Numbered from the stretch's first letter, positions 5,027 to 13,471 are shown. The stretch: DNA of 15,733 bases from DATBDE01 sp045805605 (GCA_045805605.1 JBJMKX010000083.1:1-15733); one strand, 5' to 3'. A program made the numbers and translations. Notes: generated from the sequence alone by a model not told the origin.

Positions 5027-5340
5027 TTGTCGGGCAGGCCCTTTATCAGGTAGGCGCGCTCGCCCGGGCGGACCATCCCCAGGGCGCGCGCCTCGTGCTC
5101 GAGGGTCGCCGGCTGCCTGAGGGCCCGCTTGCGGGCCATCAGCCGCTTGTTCTCGGCCTGCAGGCGGTCGAGCTGGCTGCGCTTCGCGTTGGCCGCCTGC
5201 CAGGTCTCGATGTAGTTCAGCGCGGGGTTGACGTAGAGCAACAGCACCACGCCGAGCAGGAGCAGCAGCGCAAAGCGGCCGACCCGGTCCCAGCGGACGG
5301 TCGCGGCGCGGCGGGTGGCCATGGTACGGGGGGAGCCCAT
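5023..5340 (-). CDS. FtsB/DivIC-type septum formation initiator protein
   Basis: 105 residues. A short basic N-terminus is followed by one membrane helix (about 23–42, RFALLLLLGVVLLLYVNPAL), then a coiled coil (about 45–75, IETWQAANAKRSQLDRLQAE, then NKRLMARKRAL) and the family end LEHEARALGMVRPGERAYLI. This is the usual layout of DivIC/FtsB, a bitopic divisome protein that works with FtsL and FtsQ/DivIB at the septum. ATG 5340 gives the longest form; ATG 5322 (MATRRA) is equally possible because neither has a good Shine-Dalgarno sequence. It is the last gene of the minus-strand block, 49 bases after eno, matching the eno–divIC order known in mycobacteria and the mfd–mazG–…–divIC order in Bacillus. 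Its TAG stop overlaps the hydrolase stop. Confidence 0.88.
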   Translation of the reverse strand: MGSPRTMATRRAATVRWDRVGRFALLLLLGVVLLLYVNPALNYIETWQAANAKRSQLDRLQAENKRLMARKRALRQPATLEHEARALGMVRPGERAYLIKGLPDN

Positions 5341-5389
5341 GCCCTCGAGCGCTTCTTTCGCCGGGGCAAGTCTCCTTCCTGCTGCACGA

Positions 5390-6664
5390 TTACGTGCGGA
5401 ACACGGACCGCCCGGGGAACTGGGCGTCGTCGCCCAGCGCCTCCTCGATCCGCAGGAGCTGGTTGTACTTCGCCACCCGGTCCGAGCGCGACGGCGCCCC
5501 CGTCTTGATCTGCCCGCACCCGGTCGCGACGGCCAAGTCGGCGATCGTGACGTCCTCGGTCTCGCCCGAGCGGTGCGACATCACCGCCGTGTAACCGGCC
5601 TCACGCGCGGTCTGGATCGCGTCGAGCGTCTCGGTCAGCGTCCCGATCTGGTTGACCTTGATCAGGATCGAGTTGGCCACGCCGGACTCGATCCCGCGCC
5701 GCAGCCGCTCCTCGTTGGTCACGAACAGGTCGTCGCCCACGAGCTGGACGGCCTCCCCGACCCGGTCGGTCAGGGTCTTCCAGCCGCCCCAGTCCTCCTC
5801 GGCCATCCCGTCCTCGAGGGAGACCACCGGGTAGCGATCGCAGATGTCGGCCCAGTAGTCCGTCAGCTCCGACGCCGAGAGCGACCGGTCCTCGTACTCG
5901 AGCACGTAGGAGCCGTCGGCGAACAGCTCGCTGGTGGCCGGATCCAGCGCGATGGCAACGTCGCGGTCGGGCTCGTACCCGGCGGCGCGGATGCCCTCGA
6001 CCAGCGCCTGCAGGGCCGCCTCGTTGGACTCGAGGTCGGGCGCGAAGCCGCCCTCGTCCCCGACCGCCGTTCGCAGGCCGCGGTCGTGCAGCGTGCGCTT
6101 GAGGGCGTGGAAGACCTCGGCCCCCATGCGCAGGCACTCGGAGAACGAGGCGGCACCGGCGGGGACGACCATGAACTCCTGGAAGTCGACCTCGTTGTGG
6201 GCATGGGCGCCGCCGTTGAGGACGTTCATCATCGGGACCGGCAGCACGCGGGCCGCCTCGCCGCCCAGATACCGCCACAGCGGCTGGCCCTCCTCGGCCG
6301 CCGCGGCATGAGCAGCGGCCAGCGACACCGCGAGGATCGCGTTGGCCCCCAGCCGCGACTTGTTCGGCGTGCCGTCGAGGTCGATCAGCGCCCGGTCGAG
6401 GCCCCGCTGGTCGAACGCGTCGCGTCCGTGCACCGCCGAGGCGATCTCCACGTTGACGTTGCGAACCGCTTTGCCGACGCCCTTGCCCGCCCACGCCTCG
6501 CCGCCGTCCCGCAGTTCGGTGGCCTCGAACTCGCCGGTCGACGCGCCGGACGGCACCGCGGCGCGACCGTATGCCCCGGAGCGCAGCGACAGCTCCGCCT
6601 CGACGGTGGGGTTGCCGCGCGAGTCGAGGACCTGGCGCGCATGGACGTGCTCGATCTGGCTCAT
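5390..6664 (-). CDS. eno: Enolase (phosphopyruvate hydratase)
   Basis: 424 residues, full family length. It interconverts 2-phosphoglycerate and phosphoenolpyruvate in glycolysis. The N-terminal part contains LDSRGNPTVE and the mobile loop SGASTGEFEA (39–48). The catalytic residues are E204 (GDEGGFAP) and K336 (LIKVNQIGT); the Mg ligands are D241, E284 (SLEDGM) and D311 (GDDLF). H154, MSHRSGE (362–368) and K387 line the phosphate site. All key residues are intact. The ATG start at 6664 overlaps the mazG stop by four bases (ATGA), so translation is coupled to mazG. Enolase lying between mazG and divIC is a known actinobacterial arrangement. Its location in a block with translation and repair genes suggests growth-linked constitutive expression. 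Confidence 0.97.
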   Translation of the reverse strand: MSQIEHVHARQVLDSRGNPTVEAELSLRSGAYGRAAVPSGASTGEFEATELRDGGEAWAGKGVGKAVRNVNVEIASAVHGRDAFDQRGLDRALIDLDGTPNKSRLGANAILAVSLAAAHAAAAEEGQPLWRYLGGEAARVLPVPMMNVLNGGAHAHNEVDFQEFMVVPAGAASFSECLRMGAEVFHALKRTLHDRGLRTAVGDEGGFAPDLESNEAALQALVEGIRAAGYEPDRDVAIALDPATSELFADGSYVLEYEDRSLSASELTDYWADICDRYPVVSLEDGMAEEDWGGWKTLTDRVGEAVQLVGDDLFVTNEERLRRGIESGVANSILIKVNQIGTLTETLDAIQTAREAGYTAVMSHRSGETEDVTIADLAVATGCGQIKTGAPSRSDRVAKYNQLLRIEEALGDDAQFPGRSVFRT

Positions 6665-7296
6665 TCGTCTCCGATCTGCTCTCTGAACCGGTCGGCCGCG
6701 GCGCGGAGGGCCAGCTCGGGATCGACCCGCAGCATCCTGGCCCGGTCGACGAGCGCGAAGAGCTCGTCGCCGATGGCCTGAAACGATGCCTCATCCGGCT
6801 GGGACTCGCCCGCCGCCGGCCACAGGCCCGCGGATGCGGCACGGCGCTGGAGCTTGCGCGCGTACAGCGGCGATGGGAGAACGTCGGGAACGTCGCCGAA
6901 GATGCCCGGCTCGCGCCCCTCCTCGCCGGCCTTGATGCGGTCCCAATTGCGCAGGACGGCGCCCGCGGACTCCGCCTCGGCGTCGCCGAACACGTGCGGG
7001 TGGCGGCGGATGAGCTTCTGGCGGCAGTGCTCGGCCACCGCGGCCAGGTCGCCCTCGCCGCGCTCCTCGAGCAGCAGCGACAGGAAATGCACCTGGAAGA
7101 GCACGTCGCCGAGCTCGTCGAGCAGCTTGGCGTCGTCGCCGCGCTGGGCGGCGTCGGCGAGCTCGTAGGCCTCCTCGACGGTGTGCGGGACGATCGAACG
7201 CTCGTCCTGCTGGCGGTCCCACGGGCAGTCGCGCCGCAGCCGGCGCGTCAGCTCGTCGAGGCGGCCGACGGCCGCGGCGATGTCGTCCGGGCTCAC
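6661..7296 (-). CDS. mazG: MazG-family nucleoside triphosphate pyrophosphohydrolase
   Basis: 211 residues from GTG 7296. The N-terminal MazG domain is complete: CPWDRQQ, then EEAYEL (the EExxE metal motif) and DELGDVLFQVHF (ExxD), followed by RRHPHVFGD and NWDRIKAGE. The second half keeps PSPLYARKLQRRAASAGLWP and IGDELFALVDRARMLRVDPE but lacks the helix that carries the second EExxE motif in full two-domain MazG such as E. coli (263 residues). It therefore probably hydrolyses NTPs/dNTPs to NMP and PPi with one active domain, acting in house-cleaning of damaged nucleotides. The GTG overlaps the stop of the foldase gene (GTGA), and its own stop overlaps the eno start (ATGA), so all three are coupled. 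The open frame extends to 8604 but lies antisense-free over the foldase in another frame, and was not used. Confidence 0.93.
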   Translation of the reverse strand: MSPDDIAAAVGRLDELTRRLRRDCPWDRQQDERSIVPHTVEEAYELADAAQRGDDAKLLDELGDVLFQVHFLSLLLEERGEGDLAAVAEHCRQKLIRRHPHVFGDAEAESAGAVLRNWDRIKAGEEGREPGIFGDVPDVLPSPLYARKLQRRAASAGLWPAAGESQPDEASFQAIGDELFALVDRARMLRVDPELALRAAADRFREQIGDE

Positions 7297-8591
7297 CCGC
7301 CGGTCGACGTCGGCGGAGCCGCCTGCTGCGGAGCCGCGCCGGCGCCGCCCTGGGGCGCCGCGCCCGCACCGCCCTGCGGAGCCGCGCCCGCACCGCCCTG
7401 CGGCGCCGCGCCCGCACCGCCCTGCGGGGTCGGCGTGGCACCCGGGGCCGTGGTGTTGGTCTTCTTCGGCTTGGGCGCGTTCGAGCAGTCCTGGGTGATG
7501 AAGCCCTTGCGGCAGTTCGTCCGGTCCTTCCACTTCTTCTGGAAGTCCTTGACGAAGTCGTTGAGCGCCTTCTGCGAGTTCTGGGAGGCGAGCAGCTGCT
7601 TGATGGTGTTCTTGGCCTGCGCGAGCGACTGCTGCGAGGGCGGGGTGATCTTCCCGACCTCGAAGACGTAGTAGCCGAACTGGGTCTTGACCGGCCCGAG
7701 GACCTTGTTCTTCGTCGCCTTGAAGGCCGCGTTCTCGAAGGTGCGGTCCTGCTGGCCCTTGGTGACCGCGAGCAGCTGGCCGCCGTTGTTCTTCGTCGAC
7801 TGGTCGGTCGAGTACTTCTTCGCCACCGTCTTCCACGACTGGCCGGAGTCGAGCGCCTTCTTGGCCGCCCGGGCCTGGGACTGGGTCTTGGTCAGGACGA
7901 TGCGCAGGTCGCGCCGCTCGGGCTGGGCGAAGCGCTTCTTGTTCTTGTTGTAGTAGCGCGTGATCTGCGCGTCGGTGACCTTGGACTTGCCCTTGGTCAC
8001 CTTGTCGCGGATCTTGCTCGACATTGCGTCGAGCTTGACCCGGAAGAGGATGTCGGCCTGCGTCATGCCCGACTGCTTGAGGAACTTCTGGTAGTCGGAC
8101 TCCTTGGGGAACGACTGCTTCTTGGTCTGGGCGAAGCGCTTGTTGACGTCCGCCTGCGAGATCTTGATCCCCTGGTCCTCCGCCTCGCCCTGGATCCACT
8201 GGGCCGAGATCAGGAACTGCATGACCTGGTCGCGCAGCCCGTCGAACTCCTGCTTGCACTGCGACTTCAGCTGGGCGTCCGTGGGCGGCTTCTGGCCCTT
8301 GGTCGGCTTGGGCTGGGACTTGCGCTTGGACGCCACGCACTTGGCGAAGGTGGGCGCGTCGGGGACGCTCGCGGCGCCGCCGGTCGGGTTCTGCGACCGG
8401 GCGGCCACGGTCATCCAGTGCCCGAACTGCTGGGTGGTGACCAGCGTGCCGTCGACGTTGGCGACGGCGTTGCCCGGCACGTTGTTCCCGCCGCACGCCG
8501 AGAGGACGAGCGCAATAATGAAAAAGGCGCCGAGCGCCAGGGACAGACGACCCATACGTTGCACGACGCGGGCAAGGGTAGCGAGCGACAT
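7293..8591 (-). CDS. PrsA/SurA-like parvulin-type peptidyl-prolyl isomerase lipoprotein
   Basis: 432 residues. Residues 12–33 form a lipoprotein signal peptide ending in the lipobox LSAC, with C33 as the lipid-bearing Cys, so the protein is anchored outside the membrane. A SurA_N-like helical region (about 40–215) is followed by a parvulin domain (about 225–315: RRDLRIVLTK, SWKTVAKKYSTD, NGGQL, LGPVKTQFGYYVFEVGKI) and a C-terminal helix. This is the layout of PrsA foldases that help exported proteins fold. The tail holds four PQGGAGAA repeats (389–420) and Pro/Gln/Thr, probably unstructured. The middle is very Lys-rich. ATG 8591 is chosen because GGGGA lies 6 bases upstream; ATG 8555 would start directly at the signal peptide and GTG 8606 would touch the mfd stop. 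It overlaps mazG by four bases. Confidence 0.88.
   Translation of the reverse strand: MSLATLARVVQRMGRLSLALGAFFIIALVLSACGGNNVPGNAVANVDGTLVTTQQFGHWMTVAARSQNPTGGAASVPDAPTFAKCVASKRKSQPKPTKGQKPPTDAQLKSQCKQEFDGLRDQVMQFLISAQWIQGEAEDQGIKISQADVNKRFAQTKKQSFPKESDYQKFLKQSGMTQADILFRVKLDAMSSKIRDKVTKGKSKVTDAQITRYYNKNKKRFAQPERRDLRIVLTKTQSQARAAKKALDSGQSWKTVAKKYSTDQSTKNNGGQLLAVTKGQQDRTFENAAFKATKNKVLGPVKTQFGYYVFEVGKITPPSQQSLAQAKNTIKQLLASQNSQKALNDFVKDFQKKWKDRTNCRKGFITQDCSNAPKPKKTNTTAPGATPTPQGGAGAAPQGGAGAAPQGGAGAAPQGGAGAAPQQAAPPTSTGG
7330..7425 (-). repeat. Four tandem 24-bp coding repeats (PQGGAGAA)
   Basis: Units at 7330–7353, 7354–7377, 7378–7401 and 7402–7425 differ from each other at only a few bases. Each encodes PQGGAGAA in the C-terminal tail of the foldase lipoprotein. 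The unit length is a multiple of three, so copy-number change by slippage would keep the frame. Confidence 0.9.
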
Positions 8592-8609
8592 AAACGGTCC
8601 CCACACGGT

Positions 8610-11600
8610 TTAGGAGGATTTAAGTGAGGAGGGCGTGCTGACGGTCTCCAGCAGGGCGTCGGCGGCGCGGACCACGGCCGGGAAGCGCCGGGACGCGTCG
8701 CCGGGGACCCGCACCAGCAGCTGCGAGCGGCCGAACTCGTAGACCGCCTCGGGGATGCGGGCGCGCAACGCCTTGGCCTGGGCGGAGTCGAGCTCGATCG
8801 GCGTCACCGCCAGCCGGTCGCCTCGGAACGACACCGTCCGCGCGCCCGCCTGACCGAGCTTGATCCGGGCCTTCTGGAGGGCGACGAGGTTCTCCAGCGG
8901 CTCGGGAAGCTCGCCGAAGCGGTCGGCCAGCTCCTCGCGCAGCAGCTCGAGCTCGGCGACGTCGCGGGCGGCGGCCACGCGGCGGTGGACGTCGACCTTG
9001 GCCTGCTCGTAGGGCACGTAGTCGGCCGGGACGTAGGCGTCGACGTTGACATCCAGGCGGACCGGCTCGACCTCGTCCTCCGGCGCCCCGTCGCTCATCC
9101 GCGCGCGCACCGCCTCGTCGAGCATCTGCAGGTACAGCTCGAAGCCGAGCGCCGCGACATGGCCCGACTGCTCGGGCCCGAGCAGGTTGCCGGCGCCGCG
9201 GATCTCGAGGTCGCGCATCGCGCTGCGCACGCCGGCGCCAAGCTCGGTGAAGTCCGACAGCGCGGCCAGGCGCTGCCCCGCCTCGGCCGTCAGGGCCCCT
9301 GCCGACGGATAGAGCAGGTAGGCGTAGGCGCGCTCGTGCGACCGACCGACGCGCCCGCGGATCTGATAGAGCTGGGCCAGCCCGAAGGCATCCGAGCGCT
9401 CGACGACGAGCGTGTTGGCCTGTGGAATGTCGAGCCCCGACTCGATGATCGACGTGCACACGAGCACGTCGGCGTCGCCGCGCAGGAAGCTCAGCATCCG
9501 CTGCTCGAGCGCCCGTTCGTCGAGCTGGCCGTGGGCGACCTCGAAGCGCACCTCCGGGAGCATGCCGCGCAGGCGCTCGGCGGTCTCGTCGATGGTCTCG
9601 ACGCGGTTGTGGAGGAAGAAGGCCTGGCCCTTGCGGTCCACCTCGCGCTGAAGCGCCGTGCGCACGAGCTCCTCGTCGTATTCCCCCACCCAGGTGCGGA
9701 TCGGGCGGCGGCCCTCGGGCGGCGTTTCGATCACCGAGATGTCGCGCAGCCCGGCCAGCGACATCTGCAGCGTGCGCGGGATCGGCGTGGCCGACAGGGC
9801 GATGACGTCGACGCGCAGCTTGAGCTGGCGCAGCAGTTCCTTCTGGCGCACGCCGAAGCGCTGCTCCTCGTCGACGATGAGCAGGCCGAGGTCCTTGGGC
9901 CGGATGTCGCGCGAGAGCAGGCGATGGGTGCCGATGAGGATGTCCACGCGGCCCTCGGCGAAGCCCTTGATCGCCTGGCGCTGCTCCTTCTGGGGCCGGA
10001 AGCGCGAGACGTGCTCCACCGTGAACGGGTAGTCGCGCAGGCGCTCGGCGAAGGTGCCGTAGTGCTGCTGGGCGAGGATGGTGGTCGGCACGAGCATCAG
10101 GACCTGCTTGCCGTTCTCGGCTGCGATGAAGGCGGCGCGCAGCGCCACCTCGGTCTTGCCGAAGCCGACGTCGCCGCAGATGAGCCGGTCCATCGGGCGC
10201 GGCGCCTCCATGTCGGCCTTGACCGCCTCGATGGTGTCGCGCTGGTCGGGGGTCTCGGTATAGGGGAAGGCCTGCTCGAACTGCTGCAGCCACTCGGACT
10301 CGACCTCGAAGGCGAAGCCGGTCCGGCGCTTGCGCTCGGCGTAGAGCTCGAGCAGCTCTCCGGCGAGCTCTTGGGCCGCCTTGCGAGCGCGCGCCTTCAT
10401 GCGCTCCCAGGCGGCGCCGCCCAGCTTGCTCAGCGGGGGGGCGTCGCCGCCGGCGCCGACGTAGCGCGAGATCTTCGCCAGCTGGTCGACCGGCATGAAG
10501 ACCTTGTCGTCGCCCTGGAACTCGAGGTTCAGGTAGTCGCGGGTGACGCCGGCGACGGTCTTGGTGTCGAAGCCGGCGAAGCGGGCGATGCCGTGGTCCT
10601 CGTGGACGACGATGTCGCCCGTGCGCAGGTCGGCGAAGCTCCGCAACCGCCCGGCGCGCGGACGCGGCGCGTCCTCGGCTCGCCGGCGGCGCAGCAGCCG
10701 GTGCTCGGGCAGGACGGCGACCTTGAAGCCGGGGGCGACGAAGCCCTCGCGCAGGGCGGCGGTGGCGAACTTGAGCTCGCCCGGGTGCACCGGTCCGCCG
10801 TCCAGCCAGCCGGGTGTCGAGCGGGCGAGGTTGTAGGCGGCGCGTTCGCCCTCGCCCCGGCGCGGCCACGCCACCACGGTGCGGTAGCCGGAGCGCACGA
10901 GCTTCTCGAGCTCGGCCTCGGCCTCGCGCAGCGAGCGCGCCGCAGTGTCGGCGGCCTGGGCGTGGAAGCGCACCGGCTGGTCGGACGAGGTCGCCGACAG
11001 GCGTACGCGCGCGCGGGCGGCGAGCGCCCTCTCGACCTCGTCGGGGCGGACGTAGAGGTGATGCGCGTCGGCGTCGTGGAAGGCGGCGCAGACGTCCTGC
11101 CAATGGTCGGCGAGCGCCGGCCCGACCTCCTCCTCGGCCGCGAGGATGGCATGGGCCCGCTCGGGCACGAGGTCGAAGAAGGCGTGGAAGCGGTCGACCG
11201 GCAGCAGCTCGGCGATATCCGGCCGCTCCTCTTCGAGCGCAGCAATCTCGGCCAGCTCGCGATGCTGGGGCGCGAGCTCGGCGGCGGGCGCGATCTCGAC
11301 CCGCTCGGCGTCGCCCAGCGACCGCTGGGTGAAGGTCGAGAACAGGCGCAGCGACTCGACCTCGTCGTCGAAGAGGTCGATCCGCACGGCGCGCTCCTCG
11401 GTGGCCGGATAGAGGTCGAGGATGCCGCCGCGGATGGCGAACTGCCCGCGGTCCTCGACCTGGTCGACGCGCTCGTAGCCGGCGGCGACGAGGTCCTGCG
11501 CGGTCTCCTCGAGGTCGAGCAGCTCGCCCTTCTCGATCACGAACCCGTGCGGGCGCAGCTCGGGGTCGGGGACCTTCTCGGAGAGGGCCACCGCGCTGAC

Positions 11601-11945
11601 GACGACGACCGGCGCCTCCGCCTCGCGCAATGCATCAAGGGCAGCGATGCGCAGGCCGACGAGGTGGGGCGGCGGGACCAGGTGCGACTCGTAGGACACG
11701 CCGCGGGAGGGGTAGAAGCGCACGGCCCGCGGCCTCAGCCACGCGCGCAGGTCGACGGCGAGGTCGCGCGCCGCGCGGTCGTCGGCGGCGACCACGAGGA
11801 CGGATACGGTCGCGTCTGCCTCGGCGAGCGCCGCGATCAGGTACGGCCGCAGGGCCGAGGCGACGAACGCTCGACCCCCGTCGCGCGCGAGGGTGGCTGC
11901 GGCGGGGTCGTCGAGAGCGGGTTGGAGGAGGGTGCGGAGAGCCAT
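8610..11945 (-). CDS. mfd: Transcription-repair coupling factor Mfd
   Basis: 1111 residues from ATG 11945; GTG 11990 would add 15 residues without similarity to the family. Mfd removes RNA polymerase stalled at DNA damage and recruits UvrA. Domains in order are: UvrB-like N-terminal part (about 1–330); the RNA-polymerase-interacting CarD-like module (about 440, GDIVVHEDHGIARFAGFDT); the SF2 translocase with Walker A GDVGFGKTE (about 590), DEEQRFG (about 690), SATPIPRTLQM and QLYQIRGRVGRS (about 857); then the C-terminal TRCF domain with RGAGNLLGPEQSGH. All helicase motifs are intact. It lies 168 bases after pth and is followed by the foldase gene within 18 bases, so it begins the tightly packed half of the block. 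This is its usual position between pth and mazG in Gram-positive bacteria. Confidence 0.97.
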   Translation of the reverse strand: MALRTLLQPALDDPAAATLARDGGRAFVASALRPYLIAALAEADATVSVLVVAADDRAARDLAVDLRAWLRPRAVRFYPSRGVSYESHLVPPPHLVGLRIAALDALREAEAPVVVVSAVALSEKVPDPELRPHGFVIEKGELLDLEETAQDLVAAGYERVDQVEDRGQFAIRGGILDLYPATEERAVRIDLFDDEVESLRLFSTFTQRSLGDAERVEIAPAAELAPQHRELAEIAALEEERPDIAELLPVDRFHAFFDLVPERAHAILAAEEEVGPALADHWQDVCAAFHDADAHHLYVRPDEVERALAARARVRLSATSSDQPVRFHAQAADTAARSLREAEAELEKLVRSGYRTVVAWPRRGEGERAAYNLARSTPGWLDGGPVHPGELKFATAALREGFVAPGFKVAVLPEHRLLRRRRAEDAPRPRAGRLRSFADLRTGDIVVHEDHGIARFAGFDTKTVAGVTRDYLNLEFQGDDKVFMPVDQLAKISRYVGAGGDAPPLSKLGGAAWERMKARARKAAQELAGELLELYAERKRRTGFAFEVESEWLQQFEQAFPYTETPDQRDTIEAVKADMEAPRPMDRLICGDVGFGKTEVALRAAFIAAENGKQVLMLVPTTILAQQHYGTFAERLRDYPFTVEHVSRFRPQKEQRQAIKGFAEGRVDILIGTHRLLSRDIRPKDLGLLIVDEEQRFGVRQKELLRQLKLRVDVIALSATPIPRTLQMSLAGLRDISVIETPPEGRRPIRTWVGEYDEELVRTALQREVDRKGQAFFLHNRVETIDETAERLRGMLPEVRFEVAHGQLDERALEQRMLSFLRGDADVLVCTSIIESGLDIPQANTLVVERSDAFGLAQLYQIRGRVGRSHERAYAYLLYPSAGALTAEAGQRLAALSDFTELGAGVRSAMRDLEIRGAGNLLGPEQSGHVAALGFELYLQMLDEAVRARMSDGAPEDEVEPVRLDVNVDAYVPADYVPYEQAKVDVHRRVAAARDVAELELLREELADRFGELPEPLENLVALQKARIKLGQAGARTVSFRGDRLAVTPIELDSAQAKALRARIPEAVYEFGRSQLLVRVPGDASRRFPAVVRAADALLETVSTPSSLKSS

Positions 11946-12029
11946 GTTCAGAGCGGTCGAGCCGGCGGCGGCCGGCGCGTTCGGGCACACAAAGCGACCG
12001 CGGGCGGCGCGCGGCCGGGTTGCTCTTTC

Positions 12030-12035
12030 AGTCTA
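12030..12035 (-). promoter_or_regulatory. Possible internal promoter -10 (TAGACT) before mfd
   Basis: In the 168-base pth–mfd gap, TAGACT on the minus strand fits the TANNNT pattern seen before other genes here. It is 84 bases before the mfd ATG and 39 bases before the alternative GTG, so a leader would be needed. No good -35 was found. It may allow mfd to be expressed apart from pth. Confidence 0.25.
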
Positions 12036-12113
12036 GGAGCGCTCGCTCGGTGAGAGCCGTTGCCATCGGGGTCGCGGAACCAGGCGACCGGGGCCATGGC
12101 ATCGACTGGCCGA

Positions 12114-12671
12114 TCACGCGCCGACGGTCTCCTCGACCGCCCGGGCCGCGTCGTCGACCAGCGCGGCGACCTGCGCCGGCGACTCGCGGAAGCGGCCGAG
12201 AACGTACCCGGAGACGACCTCGGGGTCGGTCGAATTCGGGCGCCCCACGCCGACCCGCACCCGCGCGAAGTCGGGGCTGCCGAGCCCTCGTACCAGCGAC
12301 TTCAGCCCGTTGTGGCCGGCGGTCCCGCCGCCGATGCGGGTGCGGACCTCCCCGAACGGCAGGTCGATCTCGTCGTGGACGACGACGATCCGCTCCAGCG
12401 GCAGCTTCAGGGCCCCTCGCGCCGGCCCGGCGGAGGTGCCCGACTCGTTCATGTAGGTCTGCGGGATGAGGACCGCCACCCGCGGCCCCCCCGGGCCGGC
12501 GCGGCCCTCGGTGATCCGCCCGCGAAAGCGCTCCTTCGCCCTCGGCATCTCCCACCGCCTGGTGAGCTCGGCGGCCACCTCGAAGCCGAGGTTGTGGCGA
12601 GTGGCGGCGTAGCGAGAGCCGGGGTTGCCGAGACCGACGACCAGCACGCGCTCGGTGCCCGCCGAGACCAC
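12114..12671 (-). CDS. pth: Peptidyl-tRNA hydrolase
   Basis: 185 residues, normal for bacterial Pth. The enzyme releases tRNA from peptidyl-tRNA that drops off the ribosome. Active-site residues are in place: N16 (VGLGNPG), H26 (TRHNLGF), N75 (PQTYMNESG), D100 (HDEIDLPFG) and N121 (GGTAGHNGLKS). The GTG start at 12671 is supported by a strong Shine-Dalgarno sequence, GGAGGGG, 6 bases upstream; a later GTG (residue 9) would start next to the first beta strand but has no such site. It lies 86 bases after rplY and before mfd, the conserved ctc–pth–mfd order. This is one of two genes in the window with a clear ribosome-binding site. Confidence 0.96.
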   Translation of the reverse strand: MVSAGTERVLVVGLGNPGSRYAATRHNLGFEVAAELTRRWEMPRAKERFRGRITEGRAGPGGPRVAVLIPQTYMNESGTSAGPARGALKLPLERIVVVHDEIDLPFGEVRTRIGGGTAGHNGLKSLVRGLGSPDFARVRVGVGRPNSTDPEVVSGYVLGRFRESPAQVAALVDDAARAVEETVGA

Positions 12672-12677
12672 GGGTTG

Positions 12678-12687
12678 CCCCTCCTCT
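12678..12687 (-). promoter_or_regulatory. Shine-Dalgarno site deciding the pth GTG start
   Basis: AGAGGAGGGG on the minus strand ends 6 bases before GTG 12671. It fixes the start upstream of the alternative GTG at residue 9 of the protein. Confidence 0.7.
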
Positions 12688-12757
12688 CCACCGCGACGAA
12701 GCCGGCGAAGAAGCGACAGCTGCTAGTCCCCCCGCAAGCGCTCGAGCGACGGCAGGG

Positions 12758-13471
12758 CTACTCCCCCTCCCCGCCGCCCTCGGCCGGGGCCTCGCCCTCC
12801 GATGCGGCCTCGCCCTCCGCAGGGGCCTCCTCGCCCTCGGGGACCTCGCCCTCCTCGCCGATCAGCGCGGTCTCCTCCTCGACCTCCGGCTCGGGCTCCT
12901 CCTCGACCCGCGGGGGCGACAGGGTGGCGATCGTCACCTCGCCGGGGTCGTCGACGGCGAACTCGACTCCCTCGGGAGCGATCACGGCACTGAGCTGAAG
13001 CGTGTCGCCGATCGACATTCCGGAGACATCGGCGGGGATGCTCTCCGGGATCGCGGTCGGCAGGGCCTCGATCGTGATCTGGTGCGTGACGTGCTCCAGC
13101 ACGCCGCCCTCCTTGACGCCGGGGGCGTCCTCGGTCCCGAGCAGCTCGATCGGCACCTCGGCCTCGATCTCCTCGTCGAGCTTCACCTCGAGCAGGTCGT
13201 GGTGGATCAGCAAGCCTCGCACCGGGTCCCGCTGCTGCTCCTTGACCACCACCGGGGTGGTGCCGGAGCCATCGAACTCGAGATCGATCAGAGCGCCGCC
13301 GCGGGTGAGCACCGTGCGTGCCAGACGCTCGGGTACCTGAAACGGGCGCGCTTCCCTGCCTTCGCCGTAGACGACGCCGGGAACCAGGCCGGAGCGGCGC
13401 AGGCGGCGGCTCGGCCGCGAGCCGAACTCGCTGCGCTGCTCGACCTTCAGTGTTGCCCGATCGCTGGCCAT
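12758..13471 (-). CDS. rplY: 50S ribosomal protein L25, general stress protein Ctc form
   Basis: 237 residues, the long CTC form. The N-terminal L25 beta-barrel that binds 5S rRNA (about 1–95) contains RSEFGSRPSRRLRRSGLVPG, VVYGEG and RDPVRGLLIHHDLLEV. The second TL5-like domain (about 96–186) contains VPIELLGTEDAPGVKEGGVL, then HQITIEALPTAIPESI and SIGDTLQL. The tail from about 187 is almost purely acidic with Ala/Gly/Pro (EEEPEPEVEEE, EGEAPAEG repeats), common in actinobacterial L25. ATG 13471 is chosen because the domain begins immediately; the frame is open further upstream inside the previous gene but without family similarity. The first 25 bases overlap the end of the metallo-hydrolase gene on the same strand. 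It is followed by pth, the usual pairing. Confidence 0.95.
   Translation of the reverse strand: MASDRATLKVEQRSEFGSRPSRRLRRSGLVPGVVYGEGREARPFQVPERLARTVLTRGGALIDLEFDGSGTTPVVVKEQQRDPVRGLLIHHDLLEVKLDEEIEAEVPIELLGTEDAPGVKEGGVLEHVTHQITIEALPTAIPESIPADVSGMSIGDTLQLSAVIAPEGVEFAVDDPGEVTIATLSPPRVEEEPEPEVEEETALIGEEGEVPEGEEAPAEGEAASEGEAPAEGGGEGE

Noticed and set aside
5315..6781. Plus-strand open frame of 488 codons
   Set aside because: Antisense to enolase, which is intact; no recognisable domain in the plus-strand translation.
7330..7425. CRISPR-like regular repeats
   Set aside because: The repeats are contiguous without spacers and encode an in-frame protein tail.
8620..11103. Second minus-strand open frame of 827 codons inside mfd
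   Set aside because: A frame-shifted reading of the mfd coding sequence with Arg/Pro/Ala-rich translation and no motifs.
8985..12053. Plus-strand open frame of about 1000 codons
   Set aside because: It lies entirely antisense to mfd, whose helicase motifs are complete. The antisense translation is low-complexity and typical of the open antisense frame in GC-rich genes.
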